Assembly: GCA_038253125.1 (NCBI GenBank)
Contig: JBBSHM010000011.1
Span: forward strand, 1 to 45,061
DNA length: 45,061 bases
Direction of reading: 5' to 3'
From: JAUJNH01 sp038253125
GTDB lineage: Bacteria > Actinomycetota > Acidimicrobiia > Acidimicrobiales > JAUJNH01
The notes beneath the pieces were generated by a model. That model saw only the letters and a program-made list of their open reading frames with translations, had not been told where the DNA came from and ran no database searches. A program made the translations under genes and the position numbers. Numbering within the stretch: position 1 is the stretch's first letter; the number at the start of each line of letters is the position of its first letter. Positions 21,488-28,892 of the stretch are shown piece by piece.

Positions 21488-22228
21488 ATGCTCCTAGGGG
21501 CAGCGAGCGACGGCTGGCTGTGGTGGGACTGGGTCAGCCGCCACGTGGCGTCGTCACCGGTCAGCCTGTCGCTGATCGACGCGTTGCGCGAGCACGCCAG
21601 CCTCACGGTGCTGAGCGTCGCGATCGCCCAGATGATCAGCCTCCCGCTGGCGGTGGCTGCCTCCCGGTGGCGGGCGCTGGAGAACGTGGCGCTGTCCGTG
21701 CTCGGCGTCGTCTACACCATCCCCTCGCTCGCCCTGTTCGCATTCCTCGTCCCCATCACCGGGCTGTCGCGCACGTCGGCCCTGATCGGGCTGACCGCCT
21801 ACAACCTGCTCGTGATGGTGCGCAACGACATCGCCGGCCTGGCCTCGGTGCCGGCCGACGTGAAGGAGGCGGCCACCGGCCTCGGCCTCACCACCGGGCG
21901 CCGGCTGGTCACCATCGAGATCCCGCTGGCGCTTCCCGCCATCGTCGCCGGCATCCGGGTGGCCACGGTGTCCACCGTCGCCCTGGTCCCGATCACCGCC
22001 CTCATCGGCCAGGGCGGCTTTGGCCAGTTCATCAACGCCGGCTTGCAGAACCTGTTCAAGACCCCGCTCGTGGTGGGCATCGCCTGCTCCATCGCCCTGG
22101 CCGTGCTGGCCGACCTTGGCCTTGTGGCGCTCGAGCGCCGCATCAGTCCGTGGTCCCGAGCCCGAAGCGCACCTCAGGCGGCAAGGGCGGCGGTCGCACC
22201 CCAGGGTGGGAAGGCAGCGCCCACATGA
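21488..22228 (+). CDS. Osmoprotectant ABC importer permease 1
   Basis: 246 residues from ATG 21488, leaderless by position. It has five to six helices. The BPD-transport coupling loop is seen as VPADVKEAATGLGLTTGRRLVTIEIPLALPAIVAGIR (the E-A-A-x3-G-x9-I-x-L-P pattern), and VYTIPSLALFAFLVPI is characteristic of the OpuCB/OpuBB/YehY-type glycine betaine/choline permeases. It forms a heterodimeric channel with the next gene, whose ATG overlaps its stop (ATGA). The C-terminus is an Ala/Arg-rich cytosolic tail. Confidence 0.9.
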   Translation: MLLGAASDGWLWWDWVSRHVASSPVSLSLIDALREHASLTVLSVAIAQMISLPLAVAASRWRALENVALSVLGVVYTIPSLALFAFLVPITGLSRTSALIGLTAYNLLVMVRNDIAGLASVPADVKEAATGLGLTTGRRLVTIEIPLALPAIVAGIRVATVSTVALVPITALIGQGGFGQFINAGLQNLFKTPLVVGIACSIALAVLADLGLVALERRISPWSRARSAPQAARAAVAPQGGKAAPT

Positions 22229-22944
22229 CGGGCCTGCTGGCCGGGATCGTCGGCGACACCGCCCGCTGGCTTTCAGCCGGCGAGCACTGGCACGGCGAGC
22301 AGGGCATCCCCAACCGGACCGCCCAGCACGTGCTGCTGTCGGCGGTGGTCCTGCTCGTGGCCGCCGCCGTCGCCCTGCCCCTCGGGCTGTGGCTGGGGCA
22401 CCGGGGCCGGGGGGCCACCCTCGTCGTGGCCTTGGCCAACGTCACCCGCGCCGTCCCGTCGTTCGGGCTCATCGTGCTCGGCGTCGTCGCCTTTGGGATC
22501 GGGTCCGGGCCGGTTCTGGTGGCCCTGGTCGTGCTGGCCGTCCCGCCGATCCTGGTGAACGCGTCGACGGCGGTGAGCGAGGTCGACGCCGACCTGAAGG
22601 AGGCGGCCCGGGGCCAGGGGCTGTCCGAGCTGCAGCTGCTGCGCCAGGTCGAGGTGCCGGCGTCGATCCCCCTGATCCTGGCCGGCCTGCGCACCGCGGC
22701 GGTGCTGGTGGTGGCGACCGCCACCCTGGCCGCTGTGGTGCCCGGGGTCGGTGGCCTCGGACCGTACATCGTCGACGGCATCGGCCAGCAGGACCGGCCC
22801 AAGGCGGTGGCCGGTGCCGTGCTCGTCGCCGGGCTGGCGGCCCTCACCGAGGGCATGCTGGCGGTGGTTCAGCGCCTGGCCACCCCGCCCGGCCTCCGCA
22901 CCGCCGTGGGCCGGGCCCGCCGCCACCGAAGCGACGGTTGGTGA
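22225..22944 (+). CDS. Osmoprotectant ABC importer permease 2
   Basis: 239 residues from ATG 22225, 4 bases of overlap with permease 1. It contains ALANVTRAVPSFGLIVLGV and the coupling loop DADLKEAARGQGLSELQLL followed by VEVPASIPLILAGLR, then GVGGLGPYIVDGIGQQD, all typical of the second permease in OpuC/Osm-type importers. The similarity to permease 1 is only at the fold level. A 32-base gap leads to the binding protein. Confidence 0.9.
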   Translation: MTGLLAGIVGDTARWLSAGEHWHGEQGIPNRTAQHVLLSAVVLLVAAAVALPLGLWLGHRGRGATLVVALANVTRAVPSFGLIVLGVVAFGIGSGPVLVALVVLAVPPILVNASTAVSEVDADLKEAARGQGLSELQLLRQVEVPASIPLILAGLRTAAVLVVATATLAAVVPGVGGLGPYIVDGIGQQDRPKAVAGAVLVAGLAALTEGMLAVVQRLATPPGLRTAVGRARRHRSDGW

Positions 22945-22976
22945 CACCGGCGTGCCGGAGTGCCAGGCTTTGCGCC

Positions 22977-23912
22977 ATGCCCGCCAAGCTTCCCGCCCTG
23001 CTGGTCTCCCTCGTGCTCATGGCCGCAGCGTGCGGGGGGAACAGCGACGCTCCGTCGTCGTCAGGCTTGGTCCCCTCGGGCGGCGACAAGTCGGGGGGCG
23101 GCACCAAGGTGGTCGTCGGCTCGTTCGGGTTCTCTGAGAGCGAGGTGCTGGCCCAGATCTACGGCACGGCCCTGAAGCACAACGGCGCCAATGTCACCTA
23201 CCGGCTCAAGCTTGGCAACCGTGAGGTGGTTGCTCCGGCTCTGGAGAAGGGCGAGATCGACATGGTGCCCGAGTACCTGGGCAATTATCTGGCCTTCCTC
23301 GACCCGGCCCAGACCAAGGGCGAGACGGCTCCCGAGGCGCTGAAGGCCCTGCAGGCCGCCGCCGCCGCCAAGGGAATAACTGCAGCCGAGGCGTCCGAGG
23401 CCGCCGACAGCGACGTCATCGCCGTCACCAAGGACTTCGCCACGAAGAACAGCCTCACCAAGATCAGCGACCTGAAGAACCTGCCGGGGCCGATCACCCT
23501 CGCCGGCCCCTCCGAGTGCGAGACCCGGGAGACCTGCCTGCTCGGCCTGCGCAGCAAGTACGGCCTCACCGTCGACTTCACCTCCACCGGCGCCGACGCC
23601 GGCGGTCCCATCACCAAAAAGGCGCTCTCCGACGGCACCGCCCAGATCGGCCGCCTCTTCTCGTCAGACCCCGACACCAAGAAGGGCGGCAAGTTCGTCA
23701 TCCTGGAGGACGACCTGGTCTTCCAGCAGCCCGGCAACATCGTGCCCGTCCTGCGCACGCCCAAGGCCACCCCGGCACTCCTCAAGGTCCTCGACCAGGT
23801 CTCAAAGGCGCTCACCACCGACAAGCTGGCCGACCTCAACAACAGGACCGACACCAACAAGGAGGACCCGGCGGCGGTGGCTGCCAGCTTCGTCGCCACC
23901 GAAAAGCTCTAA
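22977..23912 (+). CDS. Osmoprotectant ABC importer, substrate-binding lipoprotein
   Basis: 311 residues from ATG 22977. Signal peptide LLVSLVLMAAAC, lipidated Cys, then a Ser/Gly linker and the mature domain starting TKVVVGSFGFSESEVLAQIY, the OpuAC/OsmX fold opening. GEIDMVPEYLGNYLAFLD carries the conserved E-Y-x-G segment, and DAGGPITKKALSDGTAQIGRLFSSD and LEDDLVFQQPGNIVPVLR are the C-lobe landmarks. It binds quaternary amines (glycine betaine, choline, carnitine) outside the membrane and delivers them to the two permeases. The exact ligand is not readable. A short tandem repeat follows the stop. Confidence 0.92.
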   Translation: MPAKLPALLVSLVLMAAACGGNSDAPSSSGLVPSGGDKSGGGTKVVVGSFGFSESEVLAQIYGTALKHNGANVTYRLKLGNREVVAPALEKGEIDMVPEYLGNYLAFLDPAQTKGETAPEALKALQAAAAAKGITAAEASEAADSDVIAVTKDFATKNSLTKISDLKNLPGPITLAGPSECETRETCLLGLRSKYGLTVDFTSTGADAGGPITKKALSDGTAQIGRLFSSDPDTKKGGKFVILEDDLVFQQPGNIVPVLRTPKATPALLKVLDQVSKALTTDKLADLNNRTDTNKEDPAAVAASFVATEKL

Positions 23913-23914
23913 GA

Positions 23915-23970
23915 CCGAAGCTCTGAGGCCGAAGCTCTGGAGGCCGAAGCTCTGGAGGCCGAAGCTCTGG
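23915..23970. repeat. 15-bp tandem repeat, nearly four copies
   Basis: The unit CCGAAGCTCTGGAGG occurs at 23929 and 23944 intact, with a 14-base variant at 23915 and a partial copy at 23959. It lies in the 79-base gap between two convergent genes. A similar GAAAAGCTCT at the binding-protein stop suggests the repeat grew from that gene end. Confidence 0.85.
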
Positions 23971-23991
23971 ACCCGCCGGGCCTCGGCCGGG

Positions 23992-24585
23992 TCAGGTGCT
24001 GAGCGCCACCGCGGCCACGAGGGCCACCCCGGCGTCGGCGGTGACCACGGCGAGGACGGCCAGTCGGCGACGGGAAGCCATGCGCTGGTGGAACGAGTGC
24101 AGGGCGGCGGGCGACGACAGACCGTGGGCGGCGAGGAGGGTCAGGCCCCGCACCGCCCCAAACGTGGCGACCAGGGCCACAGCCGCGGCAGGTGAGCCGA
24201 CGAGGACGGCCAGGGCGAGCAGGAGGTAGGTGGCGGCCGAGTTGACGATGGTGAGCACACCGGTGCCGAGCTGGGCCCCCCACCCGAACCCATACACCCA
24301 CGGGCGGAACCCGTCCATCCACCGCTCGTCCACCTGGCGGCGCCAGCTGGGCAGCAGACCGGGCCGGCCAGCGACGTCGACCACGGCGGCGGCGGCGGCC
24401 ACCGCCAGCACGACGAGCAGGCGGCCGCCGGCCGGCACCAGGGCGGCCACCGCCAGGCCGATCACGCCGAGCAGGGCGCCGAGGACGATGCCGCCCAGGG
24501 TCGCCCCGGCGACGAACCAGGCCACCGTCACCCCCCACCGGTTGCCGCGCCCACGCTCACCGAGCGGGGTGATGCTCGAGAGCAT
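23992..24585 (-). CDS. Polytopic membrane protein of unknown function
   Basis: 197 residues from ATG 24585, preceded by a GAGG Shine-Dalgarno. About five hydrophobic helices are visible. Between helices 2 and 3 is a charged stretch WRRQVDERWMDGFRPWVYG followed by FGWGAQLGTGVLTIVNSAATYLL; a late loop has GAVRGLTLLAAHGLSSP and a cytosolic HSFHQRMASRRR. I have an impression of similar actinobacterial hypothetical proteins of vaguely CcdA/MauE-like shape, but I see no CXXC or other catalytic residues and assign no function. It is convergent with the osmoprotectant operon. Confidence 0.7.
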   Translation of the reverse strand: MLSSITPLGERGRGNRWGVTVAWFVAGATLGGIVLGALLGVIGLAVAALVPAGGRLLVVLAVAAAAAVVDVAGRPGLLPSWRRQVDERWMDGFRPWVYGFGWGAQLGTGVLTIVNSAATYLLLALAVLVGSPAAAVALVATFGAVRGLTLLAAHGLSSPAALHSFHQRMASRRRLAVLAVVTADAGVALVAAVALST

Positions 24586-24877
24586 CGATTCGCCTCAGGG
24601 CGACCAGGTGCTGCGGATGGCCCCGGCCACGGCGGTCACCAGCCCGGCGACCAGCACCAGCCCCATCAGGCCGCGGGGCCCGGGCCGGCGGCGGCGGCGG
24701 CTCGGCGCATCATCCCCATCCTCGCAGTCACGGTGAGGGTGTCAGCTGGCGAATCGGTCCAGCGTGGTCGGCCGCGGTGTCAGGGCGACCAAGATGGGGT
24801 ATGCCTCAAAGGTAGGTTGAAGGGACAGCCACGTTATCGGAGATCAGCGCTTCGAGATCAGCAGAGGGAGGTGGGCC
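24586..24877. other. Intergenic region, no supported gene
   Basis: This holds the start region of the minus-strand membrane protein and the leader of the CBM48 gene. A 23-codon hydrophobic minus-strand ORF (24595-24666) ends 10 bases before the membrane-protein ATG but is too short to support. GGGAGG before 24878 is the only clear signal. Confidence 0.4.
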
Positions 24878-25171
24878 ATGCCCAGGAAGACCCCAGTGAA
24901 GAACGGCTCGGCCGCCAAGGTCACCTTCGAGGTTCGTGCCGAGGCTCAGGATGTCCATGTGGCCGGTGACTTCAATGACTGGTCTACCAGCGGCACGCCA
25001 CTGGCCAAGCGCAAGGACGGGCGGTTCACCACCACCTTGACGCTCCCGAAGGGCAAGGAGTACCGATATCGCTACGTGCTCGACGGGACCCGGTGGGCCA
25101 ATGACGCCGACGCCGACCGCTACGAGCCCAATGACCACGGCTCTGAGGACTGCATCATCGACCTGACGTGA
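24878..25171 (+). CDS. Stand-alone CBM48/AMPK-type glycogen-binding domain protein
   Basis: 97 residues from ATG 24878 with a strong GGGAGG Shine-Dalgarno. The whole protein is one early-set/isoamylase N-terminal-like beta domain: KVTFEVRAEAQDVHVAGDFN, DWSTSGTPLAKRKDGRF, KGKEYRYRYVLDGTRWAND and a terminal EPNDHGSEDCIIDLT. The DFNDW, K-x-G-x-F/Y and YRYVLDG blocks are the usual signature of carbohydrate-binding AMPK-beta-like modules. No catalytic domain is attached and no glycogen gene is nearby. It may act as an adaptor binding alpha-glucan, which is inference. Confidence 0.85.
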   Translation: MPRKTPVKNGSAAKVTFEVRAEAQDVHVAGDFNDWSTSGTPLAKRKDGRFTTTLTLPKGKEYRYRYVLDGTRWANDADADRYEPNDHGSEDCIIDLT

Positions 25172-25179
25172 GGGATCGG

Positions 25180-25185
25180 TAGTCT
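25180..25185 (+). promoter_or_regulatory. -10 box for the cysQ-like gene
   Basis: TAGTCT ends 9 bases before ATG 25195; the following CGCCGGCT resembles the ctaB promoter context at 5142. Confidence 0.35.
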
Positions 25186-25194
25186 CGCCGGCTC

Positions 25195-25980
25195 ATGGGT
25201 CCGGGGATGCCACTGGACGTAGCGTTGGCCGGGCCGGACGACCACCGCCACGCCGCCGACGCGGCCCGGGCCGCGGGACAGCTGTTGCTGGCCGTCCGCG
25301 ATGAGGAGCTGGTGGGCGAGGGCCTGGCCCGGGGGCTCGGCGGCCACGGCGACTTCACCGCCAACCGTCTGATCCTGGACCTGTTGGCCGCGTCGTCCCC
25401 CGGCGATGCCGTCCTCTCCGAGGAGGCTGTTGACCCCGTGGCCCGCACCGAGGCTGACCGGGTGTGGATCGTCGACCCCCTCGACGGGACCCGCGAGTTC
25501 TCCGAGCTCCGTGACGACTGGGCCGTGCACGTTGCCCTGGCCGTCGGCGGGTTCCTGGCCGCGGGAGCCGTCGCCCTTCCCGCCCGCGACCTGGTGCTGG
25601 TCACCGGCGGCATCGGGCCGAACCTCGGGGCGAGCCGGCCGCTCGACGGCGAGCGGCCGAGGATGGTGGTGTCACGCAGCCGCCAGCACCCGGTCACCAC
25701 CCGCATCGCCGAGGCGCTCGGCGCCGTGCTGGTCCCGCTGGGCTCAGCCGGCGCCAAGGCCATGGCCGTCGTGCTGGGCGAGGCCGACATCTACGCCCAC
25801 GCTGGCGGGATGTACGAGTGGGACAACGCGGCGCCGGCCGCCGTCGCCGCCGCCGCCGGGCTGTGGGTGAGCCGCCTCGACGGCTCGGCGCTGCGCTACA
25901 ACCAGCCCAACCCGTGGTCGCCCGACATCATCATCTGCCGACCTGAGCTGGCCGAAGCCGCACTGGCCGCGGTGATCTGA
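25195..25980 (+). CDS. 3'(2'),5'-bisphosphate nucleotidase / inositol monophosphatase family (CysQ-like)
   Basis: 261 residues from ATG 25195 (ATG 25207 is an alternative). Metal-dependent phosphatase motifs: GDFTANRL early, LSEE (Glu76/Glu77), WIVDPLDGTREF (Asp94, Asp97 of DPLDGT) and the second motif MYEWDNAAPAAVAAAAG (Asp210). These bind the Mg2+/Li+-sensitive metal cluster. CysQ-type members remove the 3'-phosphate of PAP/PAPS in sulfur metabolism. The family also includes inositol- and fructose-bisphosphatases, and the short substrate region does not decide, so CysQ is the best guess. It converges on lsr2 with 23 bases between stops. Confidence 0.85.
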   Translation: MGPGMPLDVALAGPDDHRHAADAARAAGQLLLAVRDEELVGEGLARGLGGHGDFTANRLILDLLAASSPGDAVLSEEAVDPVARTEADRVWIVDPLDGTREFSELRDDWAVHVALAVGGFLAAGAVALPARDLVLVTGGIGPNLGASRPLDGERPRMVVSRSRQHPVTTRIAEALGAVLVPLGSAGAKAMAVVLGEADIYAHAGGMYEWDNAAPAAVAAAAGLWVSRLDGSALRYNQPNPWSPDIIICRPELAEAALAAVI

Positions 25981-26003
25981 GCCGACCGGCGGATGAGCTG
26001 CGC

Positions 26004-26354
26004 CTAGCGGCCGCCGCTCGCCTTGTACCGCTCGAGGACCTCTGTCGGGATCCGCCCTCGTGTGGAGATCTCGATCCCTTGCTCGTTGGCCCAGGCCCGG
26101 ACCATCCGCGGGTCGGCATCGCCCCGGGCCCTGACGGGCTTGCTGCGCGTGCGGCGCGATGCCGAGGAGGGGCGGGCTGAACCGCCCGATCGGGCCGATG
26201 CGAGATATCGGTCGAGCGACTTGCGCAGCGCGGCGGCGTTCTTGTCGCTGAGGTCGATCTCGTAGTTTTCACCATCGAGTCCGAACATCACGGTCTCGGC
26301 GGCCTCGGTTCCGTCGAGGTCATCCAGCAGCTTGACGATCACTTCTTGTGCCAT
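26004..26354 (-). CDS. lsr2: Lsr2 family nucleoid-associated protein
   Basis: 116 residues. Lsr2 bridges DNA and silences AT-rich, often foreign, genes in actinobacteria (H-NS analogue). The N-terminal dimerisation domain opens MAQEVIVKLLDDLDGTEAAE, with GENYEIDLSDKNAAALR; after a Ser/Arg-rich linker the DNA-binding domain has DPRMVRAWANEQGIEISTRG, ending in the minor-groove RGR clamp (residues 99-101) and IPTEVLERY. The length is typical. Upstream on the minus strand is a good TTGACA -35. The surrounding window is uniformly GC-rich, so its targets are likely elsewhere. Confidence 0.95.
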   Translation of the reverse strand: MAQEVIVKLLDDLDGTEAAETVMFGLDGENYEIDLSDKNAAALRKSLDRYLASARSGGSARPSSASRRTRSKPVRARGDADPRMVRAWANEQGIEISTRGRIPTEVLERYKASGGR

Positions 26355-26394
26355 GCGTATCGTGAGCCTTCCATCGAAGTGGTTGCGGTGTCAG

Positions 26395-26423
26395 ACGATC
26401 TCCCTTTCTCTGGCATTTGTCAA
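26395..26423 (-). promoter_or_regulatory. Candidate lsr2 promoter
   Basis: On the minus strand TTGACA (26423-26418) is followed after 17 bases by GATCGT (26400-26395), a weak -10. It lies 41 bases before the lsr2 ATG. Confidence 0.35.
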
Positions 26424-26552
26424 GTTGCGCGCCGTCGCCGAGAGGACGAATGCGTGCCGCTTAGGGGGCGGATGATGACGGAGCAGCCGGCCGGGCGCTA
26501 CGATGACACGTGGTTTGCTGGACGGCTGGCGCTGGCGGATCCGCAGCACCTT

Positions 26553-26628
26553 GGGCCGCTAGCTCAATCGGCAGAGCGCCGGTCTTTTAAACCGTGCGGT
26601 CCGGGTTCGAGTCCCGGGCGGCCCACCA
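26553..26628 (+). tRNA. tRNA-Lys (anticodon TTT)
   Basis: A full cloverleaf is visible: acceptor GGGCCGC pairs with GCGGCCC, D arm GCTC/GAGC, anticodon loop CTTTTAA with TTT, variable loop GCGGT, T arm CCGGG-TTCGAGT-CCCGG. Discriminator A is followed by an encoded CCA (26626-26628). The outermost anticodon-stem pair is a C-T mismatch. A TACGAT at 26499-26504 could be its -10. Confidence 0.95.
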
Positions 26629-26659
26629 TCTCAGGGGCCGGGAGACCGGTCGTGTTCGG

Positions 26660-26665
26660 TAGGAT
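26660..26665 (+). promoter_or_regulatory. -10 box for the 49-residue gene and hydrolase
   Basis: TAGGAT ends 6 bases before GTG 26672, fitting a leaderless transcript starting 44 bases after the tRNA end. Confidence 0.45.
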
Positions 26666-26671
26666 CGGGTT

Positions 26672-26821
26672 GTGGTCGACGAGAGCGGTGAGGCGGTCCC
26701 TGGGCTGTGGGACCCGGCACCGGCAGCGGACGAAGAGGGTCGCCCAGCTGCCCGTGTCACCCTGGACGAGGTCGAGGCGGCCCTCGACGACGTGAACGCC
26801 GCCCTGGCCCGCATGGGCTGA
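26672..26821 (+). CDS. Small acidic protein, 49 residues
   Basis: GTG 26672 to TGA 26819-26821. The protein is acidic, beginning MVDESGEAVPGLWDPAPA and ending in an amphipathic helix VTLDEVEAALDDVNAALARMG. Support for a real gene: a -10 box at leaderless distance, third-position G/C bias, and a TGATG overlap with the following hydrolase. The final helix resembles in style the helix of DksA/TraR-type or other small regulators, but the zinc finger is missing and I assign no family. Confidence 0.6.
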   Translation: MVDESGEAVPGLWDPAPAADEEGRPAARVTLDEVEAALDDVNAALARMG

Positions 26822-27729
26822 TGGCGCGGGCCCGCCCGCCGGGGCTGGCTCTACGCCCCCGAGCCGCCGGCCGCCTTGCCGTCGCTGGCGCCGGAGCGGC
26901 CCTTCGGGGCGGAGGGGACTGGGCCCGCCGCTACCCGTTGGCCCCCCGCTACCGGCCCCCGGCGACGCACCTCACCCTGCACGCCGCCGATGGGACCCGC
27001 CTCCACGCCGTCCGCCTCCCCGGCCCGGCATCCCACGGGGACAGGCGCCGCTCGGGCGGGACGGAGGTGCCGTGCTCCTTCGTGCTGGTCCACGGGCTGG
27101 CGAACTCGTCACGCACACCCGGCATCTACGCCTTCGCCCACCTGCTGGCCGCCGTCGCCCCTGTGGTCGCCCTCGATCTCCGGGGCCACGGCGCCTCCGG
27201 CGGCCGGTGCTCGTTCTGCGTCCACGAGCCGGGCGACGTCGAGGCGGCCGTGGCGGCGGCTCGTGAGGCCGCCCCGGATCTGCCCGTCGTCACCATCGGG
27301 ACGTCGCTCGGCGGCTCCTCGGTGCTGCTGCACGCCGGTGAGCTTGGGGGCGTGGCGGGAGCCGTCGGCGTGAGCCCGGCAGGATGGTCGGGTGCCGACG
27401 ACCGTCCCGGAAGCGCCCGGGCCCAGCTGGTGGCCCGCTCGTCGCTGGCCCGGGCCGGCCTGCGGCTGATGACCGGCACCAGGCTGCCAGAGGTCTGTGC
27501 GGCCATACCGTGTGCCGAGCCCGTCGTGGCCCGCATCGCCCCCGCCTTCACCCTGGTCGTCCACGACCGGCAGGACCACTACCTGGGCCCCGAGCACGCC
27601 GAGGCCATCGAGCGGTGGGCCCGTCCGCCCGTGGATCGGTGGGAGGTCACGGGCCGGGGCCACGGCACCGAGCTGCTCGACCCGGAGCTGGCCAAGCGGA
27701 TCGTGGCCCACGTGCGGGCGCAGGTGTGA
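26821..27729 (+). CDS. Alpha/beta hydrolase (serine aminopeptidase/lysophospholipase-like)
   Basis: 302 residues from ATG 26821 (TGATG with the upstream small gene). An N-terminal Arg/Ala-rich stretch of about 45 residues precedes the hydrolase domain: FVLVHGLANSSRTP, VALDLRGHGASGG, the nucleophile elbow TIGTSLGGSSVL with catalytic Ser, the acid strand VVHDRQDHYLGP and the final His in GRGHGTELLDP. The overall form resembles lysophospholipase/Hydrolase_4-type enzymes. The substrate is unknown. The upstream small protein appears co-transcribed. Confidence 0.83.
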   Translation: MARARPPGLALRPRAAGRLAVAGAGAALRGGGDWARRYPLAPRYRPPATHLTLHAADGTRLHAVRLPGPASHGDRRRSGGTEVPCSFVLVHGLANSSRTPGIYAFAHLLAAVAPVVALDLRGHGASGGRCSFCVHEPGDVEAAVAAAREAAPDLPVVTIGTSLGGSSVLLHAGELGGVAGAVGVSPAGWSGADDRPGSARAQLVARSSLARAGLRLMTGTRLPEVCAAIPCAEPVVARIAPAFTLVVHDRQDHYLGPEHAEAIERWARPPVDRWEVTGRGHGTELLDPELAKRIVAHVRAQV

Positions 27730-27733
27730 GCGG

Positions 27734-27739
27734 TACGGT
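27734..27739 (+). promoter_or_regulatory. -10 box for the 31-residue membrane microprotein
   Basis: TACGGT ends 6 bases before ATG 27746, the same leaderless geometry as other genes in this window. Confidence 0.35.
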
Positions 27740-27745
27740 CGGCCC

Positions 27746-27841
27746 ATGGTCAAGAAGTTGTTCTGGATGCTCCTGATCGCCGGCCTCGGCTGCGGCGTCT
27801 ACTGGTACCTGAACAACGACACCCAGCCGGGCCAGCCGTAG
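27746..27841 (+). CDS. Single-pass membrane microprotein, 31 residues
   Basis: ATG 27746 to TAG 27839-27841. The protein reads MVKKLFWMLLIAGLGCGVYW, then a short hydrophilic tail YLNNDTQPGQP: a positive N-terminus, one hydrophobic helix and an outside tail. A -10-like TACGGT sits 6 bases upstream. Small single-helix proteins of this type (MKKL-start) are widespread in actinobacteria and unassigned. The function is unknown; it could be a membrane-complex accessory. Confidence 0.5.
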   Translation: MVKKLFWMLLIAGLGCGVYWYLNNDTQPGQP

Positions 27842-27862
27842 CGCCAGCCGGGCCGGCCGCCG

Positions 27863-28891
27863 TCAGCCGCCGGCCATCTGATCGGCGAGCCAGCCGATCG
27901 AGCCGGGGAACAGGTGCTCCTGGCCGCCGTGGCGGCCGTCGTGCAGGGCGAAGCGGATCCTGGTTTCGGGCATGCCGGCTTCGAGCAGCGCCCCGTGCAG
28001 GGCGGTGGCGGCCAGGTCGAGGTACACGTCGTCGCGGGTGCCGGCGTCGATCCAGGCTCCCAGCCACGACCCGACCGCGGGGGCGCGGGCCGGGTCGGCC
28101 ACCATGCGCACCGGGTCCCAGGCCAGCCAGGCGGCCCACGCCTCGAGGTCGAGTCGACCAGAGTGGTCACACGGCAGTCGACCCTGGGCGAAGCAGGCGG
28201 CCATGGCCCAGGTGTTGAGCAGCGGGAAGTCGTCATCCCGGCTGAGCAGGCCGCGCTGGGCCACCTCGGCCCAGAACACGTCCCAGCTGCCGCCGTAGTG
28301 CTGCTGCAGGGTGCGGGTGACGACCCGGAGGTCCGGCAGAAAGCACACCTCGAACAGCCCGTCGCCAGCGTGGCTGGCCCACCGTCCCCACACCTCGGGG
28401 TGGAGCAGGGCCGACAGCACCGCCCCGTAGCCGCCCGACGAGTGGCCGGCCACCGCCCGGCCGGTGCGGTCGCCCACCGTGCGGTATGTCCGGTCGACAT
28501 GGCCCACGACGTCGACTGACAGGTAGTTCTGGTAGTCGCCAACGCCCGGGCTGTCGAGCCACTGCGCCCCGCCCCAGCTGGTCCACCCATCGGGCAGGAC
28601 GACGATCGCCGCCGGGGCCGCGGCGGCGATCCGCTCCAGGAGCGTCGGCTGGAACGCCCGCCGGTTGGCCCAGGCGTCGACCTGGCCGGCGAAGCCGTGC
28701 AGAAAGGCCACCATCGGCCACCGCCGCCCCGGATCCAGGTCATAGCCGGGCGGCAGCCACACGTACAGCGGGCGGCGGGCCGGATCCCCGAGCGGGTTGC
28801 CGACCAGAGCCTGCGACTCGACGGCGTCAGCCACCCATCGGCCCCGAGCCGGCAGGGCCCACGGTGCGCCCCAGCGTTCATCCCTCAGCAT
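27863..28891 (-). CDS. Putative esterase (alpha/beta hydrolase, esterase D/PHB-depolymerase-like group)
   Basis: 342 residues from ATG 28891. Landmarks: RPLYVWLPPGYDLDPGRRWP and VAFLHGFAGQ of the esterase D-type core, IVVLPDGWTSWGGAQW, the nucleophile elbow AVAGHSSGGYGAVL, and a candidate catalytic His in the late loop FALHDGRHGGQEH. There is no signal peptide. It may be a carboxylesterase like other members (antigen 85-related superfamily), with unknown substrate. It starts one base after the histidine phosphatase stop, so the minus-strand order is recQ, phosphatase, esterase in one operon. Confidence 0.82.
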   Translation of the reverse strand: MLRDERWGAPWALPARGRWVADAVESQALVGNPLGDPARRPLYVWLPPGYDLDPGRRWPMVAFLHGFAGQVDAWANRRAFQPTLLERIAAAAPAAIVVLPDGWTSWGGAQWLDSPGVGDYQNYLSVDVVGHVDRTYRTVGDRTGRAVAGHSSGGYGAVLSALLHPEVWGRWASHAGDGLFEVCFLPDLRVVTRTLQQHYGGSWDVFWAEVAQRGLLSRDDDFPLLNTWAMAACFAQGRLPCDHSGRLDLEAWAAWLAWDPVRMVADPARAPAVGSWLGAWIDAGTRDDVYLDLAATALHGALLEAGMPETRIRFALHDGRHGGQEHLFPGSIGWLADQMAGG

Positions 28892-28892
28892 C

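Noticed and set aside
24595..24666. 23-codon hydrophobic minus-strand ORF before the membrane-protein gene
   Set aside because: It is very short, has no Shine-Dalgarno or promoter box at its ATG, and the composition allows chance.
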